This document shows positions 1 through 4,653 of a stretch of 5,641 bases of DNA, piece after piece. The DNA lies in the NCBI GenBank assembly GCA_013003515.1, contig JABDIW010000304.1:1-5641 (forward strand), read 5' to 3'. Position 1 is the stretch's first letter, and every line of letters begins with the position of its first letter. Source of the DNA: Acidimicrobiia bacterium (lineage in GTDB: Bacteria; Actinomycetota; Acidimicrobiia; Spongiisociales; UBA5794). The notes below the pieces were generated by a model that ran no database searches, had not been told where the DNA came from, and saw only the letters and a list, made by a program, of their open reading frames with translations. The position numbers were made by a program, and so were the translations under genes.

Positions 1-587
1 GGGAGTGAGAAGATCCCGAAATCGAGGTCGCTCACGACGAGCGCCGGCTTACCGGCGTCGATCTCCACCTCGAGCACACCGCTGGCAGACGTGCCACCAG
101 ACTTGAAGTCGACGTCGAACCCGAGGCGGCCACGCTCACCCTGGAAGTCGGGCTCGATCACCGAGAAAGAGACCGCCCGAATGGGGTGATCGGTCTCGCC
201 GGTCAGCGCGTCCTGCACTGCGGCGTTGAGCTCGTCCATCGTGAACTCGATGCGGAAGCCCTGATCTGCCTCTGCGATGTCGAACTTCGACTCGACCGCC
301 GCCAGAGCGACCGGATCTGGAGGATCGACCTCCCCAGACGTGTCAGACAGCGCCTGCACGATCGACCAGGCTCCCCACGTCCCGATGCCGACCGCAGCAA
401 CCGCGATGACCACGAACAACGTGAGGAGGCCACGCATCGCGCCACGGGGAAGGAAGAACGCGGCGATGATCGCGCCCACGATGAGCACGACAGCGACGAT
501 GGCGGGTACCAGACCCACCGTGAACAGCGAGAGTGCTCCTGCCAGGACCGCTGCAAGCAGCCCGACGATGACGATTGCGGCCCGCAC
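1..587 (-). CDS. Membrane protein with three N-terminal membrane segments and an extracytoplasmic domain, partial
   Basis: My reading of the minus strand gives 195 codons from a GTG at 587-585, open to the left edge, so the C-terminus is missing. Residues about 3-25, 27-46 and 54-78 are hydrophobic (rich in V, I, L, A and G) and should be membrane helices. They are followed by a polar domain from about residue 80. That domain contains FRIEFTMDELNAAVQDAL, then alternating hydrophobic strands and the stretch GVLEVEIDAGKPALVVSDLDFG. An ELNA helix followed by beta strands recalls extracytoplasmic lipid-binding-like domains (DUF2140/LmeA-type proteins), but this is a resemblance only. The start is supported by a purine-rich ribosome binding site just upstream (AGGAAGGGGA, 600-591). 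It is divergent from the amidotransferase operon. The coding call is firm because residue patterning and GC3 are normal only in this frame; the function is unknown. Confidence 0.8.
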   Translation of the reverse strand, partial: MRAAIVIVGLLAAVLAGALSLFTVGLVPAIVAVVLIVGAIIAAFFLPRGAMRGLLTLFVVIAVAAVGIGTWGAWSIVQALSDTSGEVDPPDPVALAAVESKFDIAEADQGFRIEFTMDELNAAVQDALTGETDHPIRAVSFSVIEPDFQGERGRLGFDVDFKSGGTSASGVLEVEIDAGKPALVVSDLDFGIFSL

Positions 588-590
588 GGG

Positions 591-600
591 TCCCCTTCCT
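591..600 (-). promoter_or_regulatory. Shine-Dalgarno sequence for the membrane protein
   Basis: Reading leftwards, AGGAAGGGGA lies three bases (ccc) before the GTG at 587. It is the best ribosome binding site in the window and decides the non-ATG start of the gene. No nearby in-frame ATG has comparable support. Confidence 0.75.
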
Positions 601-688
601 TTGCGATGACTCGAAACAGGCTACAACGGGTCCGGCGGGGCGCCAGAGGTCGGGCAGAACCATTTCCTCGTCCACCGATGGGGCTGAT

Positions 689-694
689 TACCGT
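689..694 (+). promoter_or_regulatory. Possible -10 element for a leaderless amidotransferase mRNA
   Basis: TACCGT fits the actinobacterial TANNNT -10 pattern. It lies six bases before the ATG at 701, so transcription would start on the A of the start codon. No Shine-Dalgarno sequence precedes this ATG, which agrees with leaderless translation, common in Actinomycetota. I see no convincing -35 box. A TG pair at 685-686 is one base too far away for a standard extended -10. TANNNT is a weak pattern in any sequence, so this is tentative. The rest of the 113-base divergent region (588-700) shows no other site I would defend; TACAAC at 622-627 and, on the minus strand, TAGCCT near 618-623 are only weak -10 candidates. 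Confidence 0.35.
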
Positions 695-700
695 TGCCGC

Positions 701-1399
701 ATGCTGCTCATCCTCCAGCACAACGACACCGTGCCCCCCGGATACCTCGGCGATGCGATCGCTCGCGCCGGTGTGGAGACGACGGTCGTCGATCTGTGGG
801 CGGGGGACCCGGTTCCCTCTCACGAGGGCTGGGCCGGGATCGTGTCCCTGGGCGGCCTGATGGGGGCCTACGACGACGAGGAGTACCCATGGTTGACCAC
901 CGAGAAGGCGATGCTGCGAGCCGCGGTGACCGCCGGCGTCCCGGTGCTGGGGATCTGTTTGGGCTGTCAGGTTCTTGCCGACGCTCTCGGAGGCCGCGCC
1001 TACAAAGCCGCCGACACCGAGATCGCGTTCGCGCCCGTCGATCTCACCGCAGCCGGAGCGGCCGATCCGGTGGTCGGACGAATGACCGGCAGCGTCCTGA
1101 CGTGGCACCAGGACACGTGGGATCCCCCGCCAGGTGCCGAGGTGCTGGCGACCTCGGACCGCTACCCGCAGGCGTTCCGACTGGGATCGGCGCTGGGTCT
1201 GCAGCCGCATCCGGAGGCTGGTGAGGAGATCGCCACCGGATGGGCGTCCGAGCCAAAGGGGGCAGCGATGCTCGACCGGGTCGGGGTGATCGCTGATGAG
1301 CTCCTCGCCGCGATCCGCGCCAGCAACCCCGAGCCCATGGCCGCCCGCCTGTTCGATGCGTGGCTCGCCGAGGTTGCGGGAACCACACCGCCCCTCTGA
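701..1399 (+). CDS. Class I glutamine amidotransferase (GMP synthase-like GATase1 domain protein)
   Basis: This 232-residue protein is a stand-alone GATase1 domain (PF00117 type), which hydrolyses glutamine to deliver ammonia to a partner or acceptor; the acceptor here is unknown. Visible marks are SLGGLMGAYDDEEYPWL (49-65, the oxyanion and substrate loop), the nucleophile elbow GICLGCQ with Cys86, WHQDTWDPPPGAEVLA (135-150), QAFRLG (157-162), and QPHPE with His170 and Glu172 completing the Cys-His-Glu triad. All three catalytic residues are present and the length is normal for the family, so it should be active. The same layout occurs in proteins loosely annotated as GMP synthase glutamine amidotransferase domain, but there is no synthetase domain, so it is not GuaA. 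I chose ATG 701 because homology-like sequence begins there (MLLILQHND); an in-frame extension to 575 is Arg/Ser-rich and would run into the divergent gene. It is first in a four-gene operon, with the next start 13 bases after its stop. Confidence 0.92.
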   Translation: MLLILQHNDTVPPGYLGDAIARAGVETTVVDLWAGDPVPSHEGWAGIVSLGGLMGAYDDEEYPWLTTEKAMLRAAVTAGVPVLGICLGCQVLADALGGRAYKAADTEIAFAPVDLTAAGAADPVVGRMTGSVLTWHQDTWDPPPGAEVLATSDRYPQAFRLGSALGLQPHPEAGEEIATGWASEPKGAAMLDRVGVIADELLAAIRASNPEPMAARLFDAWLAEVAGTTPPL

Positions 1400-1412
1400 C
1401 CGTCAGACGGTC
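1398..1412. repeat. 15-base palindrome abutting the lipoprotein start codon
   Basis: GACCGTC-A-GACGGTC is a perfect inverted repeat with seven-base arms and a one-base centre. It starts inside the amidotransferase stop codon (TGA 1397-1399) and ends at the base before ATG 1413. As RNA it could form a five-pair stem with a five-base loop (GACCG/CGGTC), placed where the ribosome would bind. It could also be a dimeric protein site. It occupies nearly all of the gap between the two genes and replaces any clear Shine-Dalgarno sequence. Confidence 0.6.
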
Positions 1413-1877
1413 ATGCGACAGCTCCTCATCGGCCTTGTACTTCTGGCAACCGCGTGCGTGGATCAGGGGGCCGGAACCGTCGTGCAACTCGAGCTGTCGC
1501 AGGGTGGGTTCGGTGACCCCCAGGTCGCCGAATGGCAACTGGTCGTTCGCCCGATGCGGCCGGCTACGTTCGCCGAGGCCGCTGTGGACGGCGTCGGCAT
1601 CGGCGGCAGGACCTGTGCCGGCATCCTCGAGCGCCACCCCGAGGCGACCGGCTGCACCGAGACCGAAACCCTCCAGATCGACTGGGACACGGAGCCGCTT
1701 CGATATGGCGTCGACTCCAACGGAGAGGCCTTCATCGACGCGATATTCGATGACCCGGTGTTCGTGTCGGTGAGCTACCCAACCTCCGCGGACGGGCTGT
1801 GTGACTGGAGCGGCAGCGAGCGGCTCCTCCCCGGCACCACCCGACTGAGCATCGACGTGGGCGTGGCCTGTGAATGA
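1413..1877 (+). CDS. Small secreted lipoprotein with four further cysteines
   Basis: A 154-residue protein. It begins MRQLLIGLVLLATAC, a short type II signal peptide with a lipobox-like LATAC and lipidation at Cys15. The -3 residue is Ala rather than the preferred Leu, so the lipobox is slightly off consensus. The mature part is acidic, rich in beta-prone segments (TVVQLELSQGG, VFVSVSYP, TRLSIDVGVAC), and has Cys68, Cys81, Cys130 and Cys153, enough for two disulfides outside the membrane. I recognise no family. The start is the in-frame ATG directly before the signal peptide; an upstream extension within the amidotransferase gene has no protein-like sequence. No ribosome binding site is visible, so translation probably depends on ribosomes ending the upstream gene. 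Its position before a channel-like gene and another lipoprotein suggests a shared role at the cell envelope, which is inference. Confidence 0.75.
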   Translation: MRQLLIGLVLLATACVDQGAGTVVQLELSQGGFGDPQVAEWQLVVRPMRPATFAEAAVDGVGIGGRTCAGILERHPEATGCTETETLQIDWDTEPLRYGVDSNGEAFIDAIFDDPVFVSVSYPTSADGLCDWSGSERLLPGTTRLSIDVGVACE

Positions 1878-1898
1878 GGACGCCTAGCCTCATCGGTC

Positions 1899-3029
1899 AT
1901 GGACTTCCCCGAGACGATGGCCTTCGGTGCGGGCGTCGTGATCGCCGGATGGACCCTGCTCTCGGCGATCAGAACGGTCATCCTTCCCCGGTCGGTGCAG
2001 AGCGCCCTTTCCCGAGTGGTGTTCCGCGGCGTCGGAGCACCGTTTCGGCTTCTCGCCCACGAGCGACGCTCATACGCCGCGCGGGATCGGATCATGGCCC
2101 TGTTCGCGCCGGTGGGACTCCTCGTCCTTGCCGCAACCTGGGTGGCGCTGACCGCCATCGGGTTCACCGCGATCTTCTGGGCCGTCGACTCGTCGTCGTG
2201 GGGTGAGGCGTTCCATCTGTCGACGTCCTCCATCACCACTCTCGGTTTTGCGCCCGCCGACGACCTCCCCGAGAGGGTCCTGGCGTTCATCGAGGCCGGG
2301 ATCGGACTGTTCCTGGTTGCGCTGATGGTCACGTTCCTCCCGTCGCTCTACGGCGCCTTCTCGAGACGTGAGACACGGGTCGCGTTGCTCGAGGTGCGAG
2401 CGGGATCACCGCCGAGCGCCGCCGAGTTCCTCATCCGGCATCACCGCATCGGCTGGATGGACCAGCTCGATGAGACCTGGAGCGATTGGGAGCTGTGGTT
2501 CGCCGAGCTGGAGGAGAGTCACACCTCGTATCCGGCTCTCAACTTCTTCCGCTCTCCGCAACCGGACAGGCACTGGCTGGTGGCTGCTGGAACCATCCTG
2601 GATGTCGCAGCGCTCGTGACCTCGACGGTCGAGGTCGACGGGTCGGCGGCACCCCCGGCGATCACCATTCGCGCCGGCTACATCACGCTGCGCCGCATCG
2701 CGGACTTCTTCGGCATCGACTACGACCCCGATCCGGCACCCGACGATCCGATTGCGATCACACGTGCCGAATTCGATGCAGCCTGTGAAGCTCTCATCGA
2801 AACCGGGCTCTCGCTCAAAGCCGATCGTGACCAGGCATGGCGTGACTTCTCAGGCTGGCGCGTCAATTACGACAGGCCCCTGCTGGAGTTGGCCGAATTG
2901 CTCATGGCACCGGCGGCGCCGTGGACGTCTGATCGATCGGCCCCCGGTCAGACCGGTTCCTCCCGCATGCGCTGGGGTCTGGGGCGCCGGCGAGGAACCA
3001 TTCAGCCCGAGGCTGCCGAGAACCGATAA
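1899..3029 (+). CDS. Pore-loop ion channel-like membrane protein with a large cytoplasmic C-terminal domain
   Basis: This 376-residue protein has hydrophobic segments at about 8-29, 68-96 and 125-154. Between the last two is a re-entrant-like stretch, WGEAFHLSTSSITTLGFAP (101-119), which resembles the P-loop of two-helix potassium channels (Ion_trans_2, PF07885). The filter position reads T113-T114-L115-G116-F117-A118 instead of TVGYG, so the ion preference cannot be assumed. Residues about 156-345 form a soluble part with stretches such as RHHRIGWMDQLDETWSDWELWF and SYPALNFFRSPQPDRHW; from memory, similar sequences occur in actinobacterial proteins annotated as potassium channel family. The tail (about 346-376) is basic and low in structure. 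The start at 1899 gives a short polar lead before the first helix; ATG 1917 (Met7) is an alternative, and neither has a good ribosome binding site. The stop overlaps the next start (TAATG), implying translational coupling. The membrane and pore call is fairly sure; potassium transport is not shown. Confidence 0.8.
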   Translation: MDFPETMAFGAGVVIAGWTLLSAIRTVILPRSVQSALSRVVFRGVGAPFRLLAHERRSYAARDRIMALFAPVGLLVLAATWVALTAIGFTAIFWAVDSSSWGEAFHLSTSSITTLGFAPADDLPERVLAFIEAGIGLFLVALMVTFLPSLYGAFSRRETRVALLEVRAGSPPSAAEFLIRHHRIGWMDQLDETWSDWELWFAELEESHTSYPALNFFRSPQPDRHWLVAAGTILDVAALVTSTVEVDGSAAPPAITIRAGYITLRRIADFFGIDYDPDPAPDDPIAITRAEFDAACEALIETGLSLKADRDQAWRDFSGWRVNYDRPLLELAELLMAPAAPWTSDRSAPGQTGSSRMRWGLGRRRGTIQPEAAENR

Positions 3030-3757
3030 TGAACGTCATGCGCAACTTCCTCGCCTTCGTGGTCTTGCTCGCCGTGGCCATCACGTCGTGCGGTGACTCG
3101 TCCGGTTCCGACATCGAGCCCCCGCCGGACCAGATCGACTGGATCGCCGTCACCGGCACCGACCCGCTCCTGATGATCGACGCAGACTCGTACCGACAGA
3201 CCCGCACATTGGTCGTCACGGGCCCCGGAGCCGGCGACCAGGCCGGAACAATCGTCTGGGTGAACGAACTGACCACCGAACCAGCACTCCGGGCAACCAT
3301 CAGCGGAGACGACGAGCTGCGCAACCGGCTCATCGCCGCAAACGGCGGTGTGGCAGAGCTCGTCGTCATCGGCAACGACGTCTGGCTGGGCGACGACAGC
3401 GGGACCTTCACCTCCGTCGACTCGTCCCCGAGTGCGAACCCTGTGCTGGGGCCCTACGCCACGGTGGTGAACTCGATGCTGGCCGTTGTCGCCCCTGCGG
3501 GTGACGGGGTGATCTATGCGGGGACGGACACGGTGGCGGGCCGGGACACCTGGCGATTCACCGGCTCGGACTTCGGGATCGCCCTCGAGCAGTTCGACGT
3601 GCCGGTGACGTCAGTGGAGGCATGGGTCGACGTCGACACCGGTGTCCTGCTCAAGGCCAGGATCATCACCGACTCGGACGACCTCACGGTCCGGTTCGAC
3701 CTCACCTACGAGACGAGCGGCTTCGACGAGACGATCTCGATCAGCCCTCCGGGCTGA
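3029..3757 (+). CDS. Lipoprotein resembling LprG/LppX (LolA-like fold) carriers
   Basis: A 242-residue protein with a type II signal peptide: MNVMRNFLAFVVLLAVAITSC, lipobox ITSC and lipidated Cys21, followed by a Ser/Gly/Asp linker. The mature part is built of alternating beta strands. Near the end come AGRDTWRFTGSDF, VEAWVDVDTGVLLKARI and DLTVRFDLTYE, finishing ISISPPG. This order (conversion to a WxFTG strand, a W-D-DTG-L turn, a final strand ending in Pro) resembles the C-terminal half of LppX_LprAFG lipoproteins, which carry lipids across the mycobacterial envelope in a LolA-like cavity. The match is by eye and the family is weakly conserved. The length is right for it. Start ATG 3029 overlaps the stop of the channel gene (TAATG); ATG 3038 (Met4) would also leave an intact signal peptide. 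The 3' end overlaps the converging lyase gene by 17 bases. Confidence 0.75.
   Translation: MNVMRNFLAFVVLLAVAITSCGDSSGSDIEPPPDQIDWIAVTGTDPLLMIDADSYRQTRTLVVTGPGAGDQAGTIVWVNELTTEPALRATISGDDELRNRLIAANGGVAELVVIGNDVWLGDDSGTFTSVDSSPSANPVLGPYATVVNSMLAVVAPAGDGVIYAGTDTVAGRDTWRFTGSDFGIALEQFDVPVTSVEAWVDVDTGVLLKARIITDSDDLTVRFDLTYETSGFDETISISPPG
3741..3757. terminator. Stop-to-stop inverted repeat shared by two converging genes
   Basis: TCAGCCC-TCC-GGGCTGA is a perfect hairpin with a seven-base stem and a three-base loop, five of the seven pairs being G-C. Its two ends are the stop codons: TGA 3755-3757 for the plus-strand lipoprotein and TGA 3743-3741 for the minus-strand lyase. No T-run follows on either strand, so if it terminates transcription it would be a non-canonical bidirectional hairpin of the type proposed for high-GC actinobacteria. 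Both roles together are inference. Confidence 0.45.
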
Positions 3758-4634
3758 ACCACCCGGCGCGCGCCACGGATCCCGCGGGTTCCTTGCCCAG
3801 GGCCTCGCTCAGCCAGCGGGCAACACCGATGACCTCATCGTGATCGACGCCGGTGGCGATGTCGGAAGACTCGAGCAGGTACAAGACGTCTTCGGTGGCG
3901 ACGTTGCCCGTCGCCTCGGGAGCGAAAGGACATCCTCCGGTTCCTCCCACCGACGAGTCGAGGGCATGAGCACCGGCTTGAAGGGCCGCCCAGACGTTGG
4001 CGATGGCGGTGTTCCTGGTGTCGTGGAAGTGCGCCCTGAGGCGAGCGTCACCAATGGCCGACCGAACCCGTGTGAGGAGGTCGGTGACCTGTGATGGCAC
4101 CGCGACCCCGATGGTGTCACCCAGAGCGATCTCGTCGGCGCCGGCGGCAGCTGCCCTTCTTGCCAGGTCGACCACATGATCGGCGGCGGTCCTCCCGTCG
4201 TAGGGGCAGCCAAAGGCGACCGAGATGGTCACGGTGACGAAGCGGTCCGCGGCGTCGGGCACCATGGACTCGATTTCGGCCATGGTCTCTCCCGATGTCT
4301 TGCCCTGATTGGCGGAATTGAACCCGTCCGTGGCGCCCACGACGAAGTTGAACTCGTGGAGGGATGTTGCGAGCGCCCGCTCGAGACCACGTTGATTGAG
4401 CACGAGACCGATGTAGGAGACGTCGGGATGCTGGGGCAGCGACGCACAGACATCCTCGGCATCGGCCATCTGAGGTACTCGATCAGGGTGGACGAAGCTC
4501 GCCACCTCGATGCGTCGTAGCCCGGCCTTCACGAGACGAGAGATCAGCTCGATCTTGCGTCCGGTGGTCAGCAGGGTGGGCTCGTTCTGGAGCCCGTCGC
4601 GGGGTCCGACCTCGACGATCTGTGGTGCCTTCAT
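3741..4634 (-). CDS. mvaB: Hydroxymethylglutaryl-CoA lyase (DRE-TIM metallolyase)
   Basis: A 297-residue protein, the usual length for bacterial HMG-CoA lyase, which cleaves 3-hydroxy-3-methylglutaryl-CoA to acetyl-CoA and acetoacetate in the last step of leucine breakdown. Motifs in order are VEVGPRDGLQNE (7-18; Arg12 and the metal ligand Asp13), RRIEVASFVHP (40-50), SVAFGCPYDG (138-147), EIALGDTIGVAVP (168-180), the metal ligands His202 and His204 in AHFHDT, and the loop GGCPFAPEATGNVATED (233-249). That loop holds catalytic Cys235 and Asn244, with the same 9-residue spacing as human Cys266 and Asn275. All key residues are present. I chose ATG 4634 because family homology begins there; an in-frame extension upstream is Arg/Pro-rich and is antisense to the neighbouring gene's tail. 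No ribosome binding site is visible. Other leucine-pathway genes are absent from the window. A related acyl-CoA lyase with a different substrate is possible, so the symbol reflects family rather than proven substrate. Confidence 0.9.
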   Translation of the reverse strand: MKAPQIVEVGPRDGLQNEPTLLTTGRKIELISRLVKAGLRRIEVASFVHPDRVPQMADAEDVCASLPQHPDVSYIGLVLNQRGLERALATSLHEFNFVVGATDGFNSANQGKTSGETMAEIESMVPDAADRFVTVTISVAFGCPYDGRTAADHVVDLARRAAAAGADEIALGDTIGVAVPSQVTDLLTRVRSAIGDARLRAHFHDTRNTAIANVWAALQAGAHALDSSVGGTGGCPFAPEATGNVATEDVLYLLESSDIATGVDHDEVIGVARWLSEALGKEPAGSVARAGWFSPEG

Positions 4635-4641
4635 CGGCACC

Positions 4642-4647
4642 AGTATG
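4642..4647 (-). promoter_or_regulatory. Possible -10 element for the HMG-CoA lyase gene
   Basis: On the minus strand CATACT (4 of 6 to TATAAT) lies seven bases before the ATG at 4634, in the 19-base gap after the upstream stop. With no Shine-Dalgarno sequence present, a leaderless or near-leaderless transcript is possible. The alternative is read-through from the repeat-protein gene. The evidence is weak. Confidence 0.2.
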
Positions 4648-4653
4648 GCCGCG

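Noticed and set aside
575..700. N-terminal extension of the amidotransferase to an ATG at 575
   Set aside because: The extra 42 residues have no family resemblance, and the extension would overlap the divergent gene's start and ribosome binding site.
203..1210. Long minus-strand open frame (335 codons) opposite the amidotransferase
   Set aside because: It is Arg/Ser/His-rich with no protein-like patterning, overlaps both the membrane protein and the amidotransferase, and is the usual antisense shadow of GC-rich genes.
2618..2636. Inverted repeat GACCTCGA-CGG-TCGAGGTC inside the channel gene
   Set aside because: It lies within a run of Thr/Val/Glu/Asp codons whose GC-rich wobble bases readily give such symmetry, and it is far from any start, stop or gene border, so I found no reason to assign a role.
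3642..4094. Plus-strand open frame running through the lyase gene
   Set aside because: It is Ser/Arg-rich, overlaps the lipoprotein gene in another frame, and is antisense to a clearly identified enzyme.
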